A stretch of DNA of 64,000 bases, taken from NCBI GenBank assembly GCA_963383645.1, contig OY726565.1, positions 40,823,944 through 40,887,943 on the forward strand. The letters are read 5' to 3'. This stretch comes from Muscardinus avellanarius (Eukaryota; Chordata; Mammalia; Rodentia; Gliridae). A program made the position numbers and the translations under genes. The notes beneath the pieces are model-generated. The model had not been told where the DNA came from and did not search any database. It worked only from the letters and a program-made list of their open reading frames with translations. This document shows positions 1 to 10,879 of the stretch, piece by piece (the first letter of the stretch is position 1; every line of letters starts with the position of its first letter).

Positions 1-90
1 GAGACCTTGTTTCAAAAATAAAAAAGGCTAAAGGCTGGGGGTGTAGATCAGAGGTATAATTCCCCTGGGTTCCAACCCCTGTACTGCAGA
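1..90 (+). repeat. B1-dID composite SINE, 3' part
   Basis: The window opens inside a forward SINE. The end of the B1 body (the 'gagaccttgtttcaaa' motif), an A-rich linker and the ID-like tail ('tagatcagaggtata', 'gggttccaacccctgtac') are visible. The left half lies outside the window. It is an RNA polymerase III-derived retroposon with no coding role. Confidence 0.85.
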
Positions 91-99
91 AAAAAAAAG

Positions 100-201
100 G
101 CAAAGAATCTGAAGATATTTCTCCAAAGATATACAAATGACCAATAAACATGTGCACACAAGCACTACATCATTAAGTTATCAGGGAAATGCAAGTCAGT
201 G
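100..201 (+). repeat. Old L1M ORF2 3' fragment, left flank of Tigger element
   Basis: The sequence resembles the conserved end of L1 ORF2 (aaagatatacaaatgaccaataaac, then a cagggaaatgcaa motif). It breaks off where the Tigger7-like terminal repeat begins and appears to resume at about 2760, so one old L1 was split by the DNA transposon. Confidence 0.75.
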
Positions 202-2759
202 CAGATTGAGTATCCCTATGCCAAAATTTTGAAATCTAAAGTGCTCCAAAAATCTCAAACTTTTTGGGTGCTAAATGATGTCAGAAGTGAAATTTCTATA
301 CCTGACCTCATGTGAGGGGTCATGGTCAAAACACAGGTGCATAACACAGTTTATTCAGGTTACCCAAGTGAAAAAAGACCCTCCAACCACATTTCAGCTG
401 TAGCACATCTTTTTAGTACTTGCCTAGATTCCACACCCAAGCACTGCCAAAAAGTGTAGTAAAATGGCACGTGAACAGGGCAAATTTTCCATGATGCTCT
501 ACATGAGACCAAGGCCTATGCACAGTACTCGCTTTGTGGGTGTGTGTGTGTTGCTTATTTTGGGCTTAGTGGCTTAAACATATTGTTGAAAATGTAAAAA
601 ATGCTTGGAGATATCCTATGGAAGCTTTTATGTCTATCTGTATCCAGAAGGTCAAGCTGTTGGAACAACTGGATGGTAGTGTAAATGTGAAACATCTTAC
701 AGAAGAGGACAGCCTTGGTGTAACCACTATACATGACCCCCAAAAACAGAAAGATAAACTTTTGAGCTTATATCCTGAAAGTGATGAAGAGAAGTCAATT
801 AAAACTAGGGAAACACTGCATAAAGCTAAAAGTAAATACCTCAATCATGTGTTGAGAGAGTGGATCCATTAACATTGTGGTGAACACAGGCCACTTTAGG
901 GTATGATCATTGGGAAGCAAGCAGTGATCTACTGTGCTGAAGAGAATTGTGAATATTCAACAGGCTGGTTGCAGAAAATATTATTAAATATAAAAAACAA
1001 AATAAAAATGATATTAAAATTTTAAGGATTTGTGGATATAAAGCATCTATGATGATAAGCCAGTGGAAAAAGTTATTGGTGAGTTTACCAAGGTCATCAC
1101 TGATGAAAACCTGATACCAGAACAAGTCTATAATGCTGATGCAACATCACTGTTTTAACATTATTGGCCTCAAATGACACTACAGCTGGTGAAATAGGCC
1201 CTGCAGGAAAGAAGGATGCCAAAGACAGATAACCACACTGGGACTTGCTAATGGATCAGGCTTACATAAAGGTAAACTTGCTGTGATAGGCAAAAGTTTG
1301 CATCCTCAACATTATAAAGGAGGAAATTTCTTACCAGTCTATTATTCGGCTAACCAGAATGCACAGATTATGAGGGACATATCTTTTGATTGCATTAAGA
1401 TTTTCTTCCAGTGGCGTGTGCTCACTGCAGGGAAGCTGGTCTGAATAATGGCTACAAGATTTTGTTATACCTTGACAATTGCTCTGCTCATTCCCCAGCT
1501 GAGATTCTCATAAAAATATTTATGTCACATACTTCCCAGGCTATCCTTAGGTCAATAAAGAGTAAATATAAAAACACTTTCTTAAACAGTGTGCTAGCAG
1601 CAGTCAACTAAGACCTGGGTATAGAAGGTTTTTAAAAGGAGTTTAGTGTGAAGGATGCTGTACATGCTGCTGCTAATGCTTGCAACACAGTGACTGAAGA
1701 CACAGATGTGCATGCCTGGATGACCTCTGGCCTGTGACCATGTTCATTGCTGATGATAAAGTGGTAACTTTGAAGGGTTCTGTATGCCTGATCTTCTTAC
1801 ATATGCAAAAAAATATACTTTTGGAGTCTGCTTATAAGCTAAACAAAACAGTAATATCTCTAATATTAAGAAGTTTTTAACGTCAGTAATGAAGTTCCAG
1901 CCGTTCTTTATTGACCAATGGTGAAATAGGATAGTTCTGAATCAAGGTGACCAGGACAATAGTGATGATAATGTTGGTGCTAATGCTTCATAAAAAGTGC
2001 CTATACATGACATGATGAAAATGTGTGATGTGTTTATTGAAGGATGAGAGCAACACGTATTTATGATAGAGCAAGAAATCATGTCTGTTTATAAAATCTA
2101 AGACAATAAGGGGTAGATGAATATGGAGGAACATTTTTAAAAGCCATCCAGCAGATGGCTCTTCCTTGAAGAACCCACATCCTACTCTCTCATCCTGGTC
2201 CTGGTTTTTGTTCTCATCTTAAGAAGAATACAGTACAAAACTACATTTTAATCCAAACACAGAATCACAGGTAGAGACTGAAGGCTGCTGTTTGCTGATG
2301 TTTAACAGCTGATGTGGACATTCTGGAGGTTTTTCTGTGTTTTGTCAACCTGAACACATTGTTTTTAATTGTGTTCATGGTATGCCCCATTTATTTTTAC
2401 TGTTAAATCTTACATGCGAATAAATGTAAGACAATATGATTACTCATCAGTAGCATATACATTCAGAGTCAGGAATGGTAGTGATACCAAACAGCCACAT
2501 TTTGTGCACACAAGTGGCTGAGATGGTGACACCTTTGCTTTCTGGTGAGTCAGTGTGCAGAAACTTTGCTTAATGCACAAACTTTTAAGAATATTGTATA
2601 AAATTTCATTCAAGGCTATATAAAACATTAATGAATTTTGTGTTTTTATTTGTGCCCTAGCCCTCAAGTATCTATGTATATGTAAATATAAAATTTAGAA
2701 ACTCTCCACTCTAAATCACTTCTGTTGTCAAGCATTTCAGGTAAGGGACATTTAGGGTG
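202..2759 (+). mobile_element. Tigger7-like TcMar DNA transposon, near full length, decayed
   Basis: The left end (202 onward) and the right end (about 2715-2759) resemble the recalled Tigger7 terminal repeats: 'gagtatccct' on the left, and on the right 'cacttct...aagcatttc...aaggga', its reverse complement. The sequence between 2500 and 2690 matches the Tigger7 3' non-coding part, including the stretch related to 'gtgacacctttgctttctg'. The length, about 2.56 kb, is near that expected for an autonomous Tigger7. Both flanks belong to one old L1. The expected TA target duplication is degraded (TG on the left, TA on the right). The family name is by eye; the TcMar-Tigger superfamily is firmer. 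Confidence 0.85.
618..2215 (+). pseudogene. Tigger (pogo-type) transposase pseudogene
   Basis: Relic of the transposase of the surrounding DNA transposon, which in life would excise and reinsert the element at TA sites in the nucleus. The first readable block (618-872, 84 codons) resembles the N-terminal CENP-B/HTH region of Tigger and Jerky-like proteins, with KVKLLEQLDG, VKHLTEED and KQKDKLL. Further blocks follow in shifting frames. Around 1128-1150 the conserved YNADETS catalytic motif reads YNADATS and is followed by a stop. At 1468-1520 the second catalytic region is recognisable as LYLDNCSAHSPAEIL. Near 1557-1610 KSKYKNTFLNS is seen, and near 2160-2215 a C-terminal region related to SSLEDP. 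Several frameshifts and stops make it non-functional. No sign of host domestication is visible. Confidence 0.82.
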
Positions 2760-3200
2760 TACCAAAGTGAGATTAACTTTTTATCCAGTAGGATGCCTAG
2801 AGTAAAAAGCAAAGAAAATTCTGACAAGGATGTGGAGAAATCATTAAAAGGAATGAAGTGAAAATGCATACTATACAATATAAATGGGCTTTGAAAACAT
2901 TATGTGAAGTGAAAAGAGGCAGACATGAAAGATAATACGTTGTATGATTCTATTTATATAAAATACCCTAAAAAGGCAAATGAGTAGAGGTGGAAGATAA
3001 AGTAGTGGTTGCTTAAGGCTGAGGGCAATGGGGAGATTGGGGATTATATTTCATAAGGCACAGAGTTTCTTTTTTAGGTGATGAAAATGTTTTAAAATAG
3101 ACTGTGATGATGCTTACACTTATCTATGAATATACTAAAAATATTGGTGTGTTAGTTGGATTATATGGTATATGAATGTATTTCAATAAAATAAAAAGTG
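2760..3200 (+). repeat. Old L1M 3' end, right flank of Tigger element
   Basis: Continues the L1 interrupted at 201. The ORF2 remnant ('gacaaggatgtggagaaat') is followed by the L1M-type 3'UTR landmarks 'ttgtatgattctatttatataaaat', 'tagtggttgctt' and 'ggtgatgaaaatgtttt'. Coding potential is lost. The join across the Tigger insertion supports the relative age of the two elements. Confidence 0.75.
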
Positions 3201-3314
3201 TGGCCAGTAGAAGGCAAGCACATAGACTATAGAATTTCTCTAGCTGAGTTAATATATTAGAAACTTTTTGTTATGGCAAAAAATCAGAGCCTATCACCTC
3301 AAAATCCAGATATA

Positions 3315-3539
3315 AAGGTGGGTGTGGTGGAGTATGCCTGTAATCCCAGTACTTGGGAGGCTGAGACAGGCGGATCACACAGGTTGGAAGCCAGCCTCAG
3401 CTACTTAGTGAGACTTTCATCAACTTAGTGAGATCCTGTTTCCAAATAAAATATAAAGTAGGTTTGTTTGTGTAGCTCGGAGGTAGAAAAGCCACTGGGT
3501 TCCATTCCCAGTAACACATACACACACATACACACACAC
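3315..3539 (+). repeat. B1-dID SINE with 10 bp target duplication
   Basis: Full composite SINE: B1 body from about 3317 ('tgtaatcccagtacttgggaggctgag'), linker, ID-like tail ('gtagctcggaggtaga') and a (CA)-rich end. It is flanked by direct repeats tccagatata at 3305-3314 and 3540-3549. Confidence 0.9.
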
Positions 3540-3597
3540 TCCAGATATAGATTCCTAGATATTAGAAAGTAAAAATTTACTACCATTTTCAAAAGCA

Positions 3598-3760
3598 AGG
3601 TTTTGCTTTTGTCTTCCAAACTACAACCCCAGTCCTATTTTTTTTTTTAACATTTTGAAATAGGGTCACTAAGTTGCTGAGGCTGGGCTCAAACTTGCTA
3701 TCCTCCTGTCTCATCCTCCCAAGTATTGAGATCACAGGTGTGCACCATCACACCTAGCTG
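3598..3760 (-). repeat. B1-dID SINE, reverse
   Basis: Reverse complement of the composite SINE. The ID part is truncated ('aactacaaccccagtcctat'), followed by the B1 body ('gggtcactaagttgctgaggctggg', 'cctcccaagtattgagatcacaggtgtg'). Confidence 0.85.
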
Positions 3761-4735
3761 ATTTTCGCTTTTATCAAGAATAGGTTTGGCATTTGTCACA
3801 TGTTGATAGTTTCTTATTTTCAGATAAATGTTTCTTTCCTGAGCAGTGTTCCTCTCTAATTTTCCTGTTAGCATGAGGACCAGGGCAACCAACTCAACAC
3901 ATTGGAAGCCAGTATGAGGACTGCTGTGCATGGGTTCAGCACACTGAGAAGCTGCTTCACTGGAAGAATGGACCTGTTCTATCAAGTCCAGATTACAGAA
4001 ACTGCAGATTTTCCCCTTGGGCTGGTGCTGAAACTACAGGAGAGAAAGAGGCTTAAAGACAGAAAGAGAAACATATACTCTTTCCACTGGGCTGTTTCAT
4101 AGTAAACTGTTTTTCAAGCATATAGACTAAAAAGGAAGTCAGTTAAAAAAAAAACAGACTATTTCACATAGACTCTGCCTTTGGTTCCTTTGAAGAGACA
4201 AACTGAAAACACACTGGTGAATTTCAGTAACAGGTTGAAGGAGACTAGAAAGTAAGAAAAAGAATCCTAGAAAAAGAATTTGAGGGAGCCTCTGGCAGCT
4301 TTCAGAACATTTGCAATTCTTTATGAGCCTCAGGTTATAGCTGGTGCCTGAACCCAGCTGAGAAGATCTGAAGAGCTGGAATTATGCCATTCTGTCTGCT
4401 TTTTCTTTCGTAGATCTTTTAATCCAGGATAAACAGAACATTGGTAAAAGCATCTCTCTTTAAGGGAGAGACCGAAGCATTTCTCCTGCCTTTCCTATTC
4501 AGACTGTACCACAGAGTAATCAAACTGTTGATGAGAGAAATTTCTCTTTCTAGAAATGGCCCAGCCAATAAATAAGAAATGGTTGAATTATCACCACATC
4601 TTAACTGTGAGGAAATAGATGGATATAGAAAATGATCCTCAACTATTGCAAGCATCAGGAAGACAATCAAATATTATGTGCCTCCTAATAGAACACATTA
4701 CCACATAAGGTAAAGCCCAAACTGTGGGAAGCTGT
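3761..4735. other. Unassigned intergenic stretch
   Basis: About 1 kb in which I recognise no gene or repeat family. Short open frames on both strands (up to 95 codons) show no familiar motif and no codon pattern I would trust. Confidence 0.4.
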
Positions 4736-5290
4736 ATGCTATGGCTTGAATATTTCCCAAAGGCTCATGGATTAAAGGTTTGGTCTTCAAGTGGTGAGGG
4801 AGTTAGGGGAACCTTTAAAAGGTAGGGCTTAGTGGGAAGTCCTTAGATCATTGGGGGGTGTGCGCTCAAAGGGTTCTGTGTGACTCATTTTTTTTCTTTC
4901 TGTTTTGTACTCAGGAGGAACCCAGGGGCTTTCTATCTCCAGGCTATATTCCCAGACCTATTTTTTATATTTTATTTGGAAACAAGGTCTCACTAAGTTG
5001 CTGAGAACCCACTAAGTAGCTGAAACTGCCTTTGAAACTGTGTGATCCTCCTGTCTTAGCCTCCCAAGTGCAGGGATCGCAAGTGTGCACCACCACGCCA
5101 GGCTGTGTGACTTATTTTTTAACTCTGTCTCTGTTTCCTAGCTTATGAATGGCATGGTTTCTTTGTCATGCACTCCTGCCATGAGTTATATTGTTGGAGG
5201 CCCACAGCGAAAAAAAATCAGGTCACCCAGTTTTGGATGGAAACTTTTAGAACTGTGATCCAAAATAAACCTTCTCTCTACCTAAGATAT
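4736..5290 (+). mobile_element. ERVL-MaLR-type LTR, interrupted by a SINE
   Basis: Starts with 'gctatggcttgaatatt' and includes the 'gtagggcttagtgggaagtcc' block. After an inserted SINE it continues with 'ctcctgccatgagttat' and ends near 'ccaaaataaaccttctctctacc', the usual polyadenylation region of mammalian MaLR LTRs. No internal retroviral genes are adjacent, so it looks like a solo or fragmentary LTR. The subfamily is not assigned. Confidence 0.65.
4886..5102 (-). repeat. B1-dID SINE inserted in the LTR
   Basis: Reverse composite SINE with T-rich start, ID part ('gaacccaggggctttctatctcc') and B1 part ('gtctcactaagttgctgag', 'cctcccaagtgcagggat'). Direct repeats ctgtgtgact at 4876-4885 and 5103-5112 flank it and show it landed within the LTR. 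Confidence 0.9.
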
Positions 5291-5519
5291 TTTTTAAATA
5301 ATAATGCAAAGATACAAGATACACAAATTTGCAAACATAAAGTGATGGTGGTGGTAGTTGGAAGATTTATAGATTGAAAGAAATTTAAGAGATATACTAA
5401 CCAAATGACATGTGTGAGCCTTTTTAAAATCTTAATTCAAATAAGCAGTAAAGATAAAATCAAAATCAAGGAAAAAGCCACTATTAACTGAGGGAGTATG
5501 AACTCTGACAAGATTTAGA

Positions 5520-5768
5520 GATATATATATATCTCCAAATATATATATTTATATATATTTTATATAATTTTATATAATATATAAAATTATTAAATATAAT
5601 TATTTATATATTAAATAAAATTATATTATATTTAATAATAAAATTATATTATATTATATATTAAATAAAATTATTAAATATAATATATAAAATTATTATA
5701 TATAAAATATAATTTTATATAATATATTTATATTATATATATCCATATATATATATTTATATATATTT
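5520..5768. repeat. A/T-only low-complexity tract
   Basis: About 200 consecutive bases (roughly 5540-5742) contain only A and T, arranged as TA/AAT/ATTT runs with many self-complementary segments. It abuts the 5' side of a reverse SINE. Confidence 0.95.
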
Positions 5769-5930
5769 TGTGGTACTGGGGTTCCTGGAAGTCCTTCTAC
5801 CTCCAGGCTACACTCCCAGACCTATTTTTACATTTTTATTTGGAAACAGGGTCTTCTAAGCCAGCGCCTGTGGCTGGCTTCAAACCTGCACGATCCTCCT
5901 GTCTCTGCTTCCCTAGTGTGGGGATTACCC
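5769..5930 (-). repeat. Composite SINE, 'ttcctggaag' subfamily, truncated
   Basis: Reverse copy beginning 'ggtactggggttcctgg' and carrying the subfamily-specific centre 'gtcttctaagccagcgcctgtggctggctt'. It ends at 'gtgtggggattacc' before the B1 5' end. Confidence 0.9.
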
Positions 5931-6419
5931 CCCAAGATTTGGTAATATTAATTATTATTTTGCTAATATTAATTATTATTTTCGCTTTGGGGATATGATG
6001 GTTTTGTAGTTATATGTCTTTTGAGGATCCAGACTAAAATCTTTCTAGACAAAATAATATAATGTCTGGAATTTGCTTTAAATTAATTCAGGTGGGAGGG
6101 AGTTGGAGAGTGTAAAGGAAATTGAAATAGAGAGATGGAGGCTCATTATATGGTTCTTTATACTTTTATTGAATTGATGTTTACTTAATAAGAAGGTTAA
6201 AAAAGTCACATTTATTTTAAAAGTTTACACAGCTGCTAAGGGTAGGGGAAAAAGTATCTAAAGTTCAAAATTCAGCATTTATTTGTTATTCCAGGATATT
6301 TTTTTTACCCGTATAAGAGCCCAAACATTATAAACTTATCATTTTTCTAGGCTTAAGAGGTCATTTTCTTTATTATAATAATATATTTTGTAATTACAAC
6401 AATGTAATAATAAAAAGTA
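5931..6419. other. Unassigned A/T-rich intergenic stretch
   Basis: No recognisable gene or family. Contains 'taattattattttgctaatattaattattatttt', a local direct duplication of AT-rich sequence next to the SINE. Confidence 0.4.
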
Positions 6420-6436
6420 TTTTCAAGTTCCATTTT

Positions 6437-6619
6437 TTTTTGTACTGGGGTTCCTGGAAGCCCTTCTACTTCCGGGCTACACTCCCAGACCTATTTTTAC
6501 ATTTTTATTTGGAAACAGGGTCTTCTAAGCCAGCGCCCGTGGCTGGCTTCCAACCTGCGCGATCCTCGGGTCTCCACCTCCCAAGCGCGGGGATTACAAG
6601 AGTGTGCCACCACGTCCGG
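6437..6619 (-). repeat. Composite SINE, 'ttcctggaag' subfamily, perfect 17 bp duplication
   Basis: Full-length reverse copy starting with a T run and ending 'gtgtgccaccacgtccggt'. It is flanked by a perfect 17 bp direct repeat (ttttcaagttccatttt, 6420-6436 and 6620-6636). The perfect duplication and the CpG-rich core (gcgcgatcctcgggt, caagcgcgggg) indicate a fairly recent insertion. Confidence 0.95.
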
Positions 6620-6636
6620 TTTTCAAGTTCCATTTT

Positions 6637-7194
6637 GGAAATACTGATCTAGAGATTATATGCAAGAGAAAAATAAGTAATATTATTTCTATGAGTACAA
6701 TTTCTCTATGTGAACAAAAATGAATAAAATAATATTTTCAAAATATTCTGGATTAATTTCCTAAAAGAAAATCTCTTTCTCTATAGGATATGAATCTTGT
6801 TGCTTTGATTCTTAATACTTATTGTTAAAATGAGTTGAATCAACATGCCTTACCTTCCCAACTGAACAGTAAGTTCTTTGAACATGAAGGTAGTTGTAGG
6901 TAAAAAATAAATCTGAGGTCCTTTTTGGAAAAGTCCTGGTTTCAAAAGAGATTAACAAGAGAAAAATACAGAGTGTATTTATCATGTGTAGTTCATATGT
7001 AACACGTGGGCAACATCTAGAAATGAGCAGTTTTCAATTGGGTAGCTTTGAGTTCTGATCATAATAGCATCTTCAAAAAAAAAACAATAGATCTTTACAG
7101 AGTGACAAGACAAAGGAAAATGACCTTGAGTCTGCATAGGCAGCAGCTCAGGGAAGTCAAATAAGAGGCAGATATAGGAGAGTTAGTAAAGTTA
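6637..7194. other. Unassigned intergenic stretch
   Basis: No family or gene recognised. A-rich towards the right, where it merges into a microsatellite. Confidence 0.4.
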
Positions 7195-7385
7195 ATATAG
7201 ATAATATAGATAATAAAAAATATAGATAATATAGATAATAAAAAATAATATAGATAATAAAAAATAAAATTACCTAAATCCTTAAAAATCTATCATCTAT
7301 CATCTATCTATCTATCTATCTATCTATCATCTATTATCTATCTATCATCATCTATCTATCATCTATCTACCTATCTATTACTTAT
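7195..7385. repeat. Paired (ATAGATAAT)n and (TCTA)n microsatellites
   Basis: 7195-7270 is built from atagataat/ataaaaa units. 7290-7385 is an interrupted (TCTA)n with atc variants. The two halves are partly reverse complementary (TAGATA against TCTATC), so the locus could fold back on itself. Confidence 0.9.
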
Positions 7386-7659
7386 CAATCTCTATATAGA
7401 CTTCATCTGGTATTATCTTCAGGCTAGTAAGGGTCTCAAGCTGACTTCAGTGGCTAACCTATATAATTTCCCTGGTGGAAGAAGGATGGGTGGGTGAGAT
7501 ACCTTTTGTTTTGTAAACCCATGACAAACTTTCAGGCAAACAGAGAGAGCAGAAAGCTTTCCTATATTTGCTTGATCTTAATTGTCTTTAGATAAAAAAA
7601 AGTCTGTTTTGGGGACGCATATTCCAGCTTCCCACCTAGTCTTCTAGAAATTTTAATAT
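7386..7659. other. Unassigned intergenic stretch
   Basis: No gene or repeat family recognised. Confidence 0.3.
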
Positions 7660-8005
7660 ACATATTTCTCAACTTAGGATGGTGAACTATAATTTTTAAA
7701 CTTTATAATAATAATACAAGACATTGCACATTCAGTAGAAACCATACTTTGAATTTTGATCACTTGCTGGGCTGGCAGTAGGTGGTATAATACTCTCATG
7801 CAATGTTGCATGGCATCAGCTAGCCACAGTTCCCCACTGTGAGAATCACAGGGAGAAACAAGCAACACTCTTCAGTGTACTGTGTTATTATGTCAGGTAG
7901 GTTAGGTGTACTAATTACATTTTTTACATGATTTTTTTAAAATCATGATGATTTTATCTGTATATGACCCCATTATAAGGCCAAGAGCATCTGTATTATA
8001 TGCAG
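7660..8005 (+). mobile_element. Non-autonomous TcMar-Tigger-type DNA transposon relic
   Basis: Recognisable blocks include 'caacttaggatggtgaac', 'cattcagtagaaaccatactttgaattttgat', 'acagtgtactgtgtta', 'gtaggttaggtgta' and the end 'ccccattataaggccaagagcatctgta'. These match, by eye, a widespread old mammalian Tigger-related repeat whose exact name I do not assign. No transposase is present. Confidence 0.6.
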
Positions 8006-8338
8006 AACTTACCATTGTGGTTTGCAGATAGTAGGACCAATGTAAATAAGTTTATTTCTTGCCCTATTAGAGCCCAAAGTAAAGGAATGACTTTTTTTTA
8101 GAAATAATAATGCTAAGTAATGAATATATGCCTCAAATACACATCACAAATACCAAAGGGAATATTTTACTTTTGATTATGTCTGATGGCACCAGCAATT
8201 ATTGAACAGATAATCTTTTCTTTTCTCCTTCCCTTTTAATAGAGACTAAAAATATACAAGGTGCTTTCTTATATAACTTTGAAAATAACTAACTAATAAC
8301 ATATATTTACTTTAGAAAAAGAGAAAAAAGGACTTTCA
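8006..8338. other. Unassigned intergenic stretch
   Basis: No gene or repeat family recognised. Confidence 0.3.
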
Positions 8339-9595
8339 ATTTTTTGTTTTTTATTTTAATATACTTTTATCATTACAATGTAATTATACATCAGAACATA
8401 GTTCAAGGTGATAGAATCATACATGCAGATAGCACTTGGTGTGTTTTCCTCAGGATCCTATCTCCTCTTTTTCACAACCTGTACATATCATTGAGATTGG
8501 TATTGAAAACTTTGTATATGTACATAGCATTATTTAAACTGCTTCCTCCATCAAGTCTCTTTTTTCGTCTCTCCACTCCCACTCCAAATCCCCTCCCACT
8601 ATTCTACTGGTATCTCTTCTCATTTGTCTGAAATTCCGTTAAATTTTTTGAATTGAATAGACTTTTATTAGTATACTGGAATCGCACATCATAATGAGAT
8701 GAACACAGTACTTGTTGCTTTCCTCTGGGTCCCACTCCACTCTCTCCTCTTTCATATACATGTTATGAGATTGGTATTGATTGTTATTTGCATACACACA
8801 TGGCATTATTTGTAGTTTCTTTTATAAAGTCTTCTTCCCTCATCCTTCATCTCCCAGTTCCTCTCCACCATTCTACTGGAATCTCTACTCCTACATATGA
8901 AGTCCCTTCTGTGTCCCAATTTCTCTCTAGCTTCCACATATGAGAGAAAACATACAATCTCTCTCTCTGAGACGTACTAATCTCACTTATTATGATACTC
9001 TAGCTCCATCCATTTTCCTACAAATGACATAATTTTGCCTTCTTTATGGCTGAGGAAAATTCCATTGTGTGTATTTACCACACTTAGCCTGTTTCCATAA
9101 TTTGACTATTGTAAACTGTGCTGCTATCAACATGGATATGCATGTGTCACTATAATATTTTGACTTTAATTTCTTTGGAAAGATACTGAGCAGTGGTATG
9201 GCTGGGTCAGATAATGGCTTCATGCCAAACCTTATGAGAATCCTCATACTGATATCCATAGAGCTATACTAATTTGTAATCCCATCAGTATTTAAGTGTT
9301 TCTACGTCCCCATATCCTTGCCAGCACTTATTAGTCTTGTATTTTTTATTGCTTTTCTAACAGCAGTTTGATGGAATCTCAGTATAGTTTCAACTTATAT
9401 TTTTCTGATTGCTAATGATTTCTAACATCTTTACATATATATATACATACATAAATATACATACATATATATCAAACATCTTTTCCATATGTATGTATGT
9501 ATATCACTTGTAGTTCTTTTGAGAAGTGTCTATTCAGTTCAATTACTCAATTCTTGATTGGGTTATTTGTTTTATGAGGTGAGGTTCTGGGTGTT
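8339..9595 (-). mobile_element. Reverse-strand L1 3' part with two tandem 3'UTR-like copies
   Basis: 8339-8640 and 8641-8945 are diverged copies of the same L1 3'UTR segment (shared order: a 'ttttat...cattaca/catcataatg' start, 'acttggtg' or 'acttgttg', 'ccactattctactgg' or 'ccaccattctactgg'). They are followed by the C-terminal part of ORF2 on the reverse strand (8990-9590, for example 'ctttatggctgaggaaaattccattgtgtgtattt' in a peptide ending TQWNFPQP). A TATA/CATA microsatellite interrupts at 9425-9510. It is 5'-truncated and non-coding. Confidence 0.8.
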
Positions 9596-9617
9596 TTTCC
9601 CCAAAATATGTGCCAGT

Positions 9618-9639
9618 AGGACATATCAAAATATGTCCT
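9618..9639. repeat. Short palindrome, 9 bp arms
   Basis: aggacatat (9618-9626) and its exact reverse complement (9631-9639) flank a 4-base loop, 50 bases upstream of the larger hairpin. Confidence 0.85.
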
Positions 9640-9688
9640 CAGTAGGGCACTGAGCAGGAAAGAAAATTTCATGATGGAATAGGGTTGG

Positions 9689-9781
9689 CCTATCTCAGGG
9701 TGGTGGGCAGCTGCTGCAGGATGAAGTTATGTTCTGGCTAACACTCTCTGCTGCAGCAGCTGCCCACCACCCTGAGATAGG
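9689..9781. repeat. Perfect 31 bp inverted repeat with 31-base loop
   Basis: The arm at 9689-9719 (starts cctatctcagggtggtgg) is exactly reverse complementary to 9751-9781, giving a GC-rich perfect stem with a 31-base loop (9720-9750). Weaker pairing may extend outward (tagggttgg against ggaacctac). No known repeat family is recognised in it. Product and expression are unknown. Confidence 0.95.
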
Positions 9782-10255
9782 GAACCTACAGTGAGAATTG
9801 TCAGTCATAGCCTAGGCCACTCACTGAAAATCCAAAGCACTGAAAAGCCCTGCTAAGAGCAAGAAGCCAAAGCAAATGACGTGGATGCCAGTAATCCTTG
9901 GGCCAATTCCTGTGAAGAGAGCTGTCTGCTGGAGAATGATGCAAGCGAGAGGCCTGCAACCTCATTTTCCTCTGTCTTTAAACTCTCCAGAAGGGAACCA
10001 GCCACCTAACTTCCCTAAATCATGTTATCAAATAGAGGAGTTGATATCCCTTGGGAGCATGAGCTCACCAGCAAAATAATGAGATAATCTAGGAGTATAG
10101 TAAGACACAAATATATTTTTAAAAGTAAGACACAAATGGATTTTCACATAGATTTGGAGAACCAAACAATTAAACTAAACCTAGCAAATAGTTTGAAAGA
10201 TCTATGAGAATATGATAATAAGAAATAGGAACCAGGTATAAGGAGTTATAAAAAA
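9782..10255. other. Unassigned stretch, possibly an LTR remnant
   Basis: The composition (9850-10080) with a 67-codon open frame (9876-10079) has an LTR-like look but no family match I can name. No gene supported. Confidence 0.3.
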
Positions 10256-10259
10256 GTCA

Positions 10260-10790
10260 TTGTAGGGTTGAAAATGTAAAAGTTTAAATTATGAACACAG
10301 TGGATAAGATTAATAGCAAACTAGACATGACCAAGGAATAAATCAGTACACTGTAAGGTCAAATTGAGGAATTAATTCTAATTGGAACAGGAAAGGATAA
10401 AAATTATAATAACAATAACAAAAATAATGAAAAAAAGTAGAAATGACAACATTTGAAAACAAGTCCAAGAAAGGGGAAAAATGGGAGAAGGAAAATGTTT
10501 GAGAAAATAATGACAACTGACTTGCCAAAATTAAAGAATTAATTTTGAATTATTAAAGAATTAATTAACAGACAAAAGAGAATTTTAAATGCTTCCAGAT
10601 AGAAAGAGGATAAAACTATTTTCTGACCTCACCTAGAAAAATAAATAGTGGTGACTGATAGAGATAACAGGCATTATACCCCAATCTTCATTCAGCAAAA
10701 TCTAGATAGTCTTATGAAAGCTACTGGTAATGTTCCCAGAAATACCAGGAAAATTGATATTGGAGAGCAATTATATGTTTTATTTGTCTT
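10260..10790 (+). repeat. Old L1M/HAL1-like ORF1 fragment
   Basis: A-rich forward sequence whose order resembles the ORF1 region of ancient L1M or HAL1 elements: a coiled-coil-like A-rich stretch, 'aatgacaactgacttgccaaaa', then 'cttccagatagaaagaggataaaac'. Highly decayed. Confidence 0.5.
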
Positions 10791-10879
10791 GGGATAATAT
10801 TCATCATAAACAAATGTTAACCAGCCCCCAAACACTCTTACAGACAATAAGTATTTGACCACAAATCTGGAACCTCATA

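Noticed and set aside
618..2215. A domesticated Tigger-derived host gene
   Set aside because: Frameshifts, stops and the altered catalytic motif occur throughout, and both transposon ends are still present.
7290..7385. A CRISPR-like or regularly spaced array
   Set aside because: Units are 4 bases with no unique spacers; it is a (TCTA)n microsatellite in a mammalian genome.
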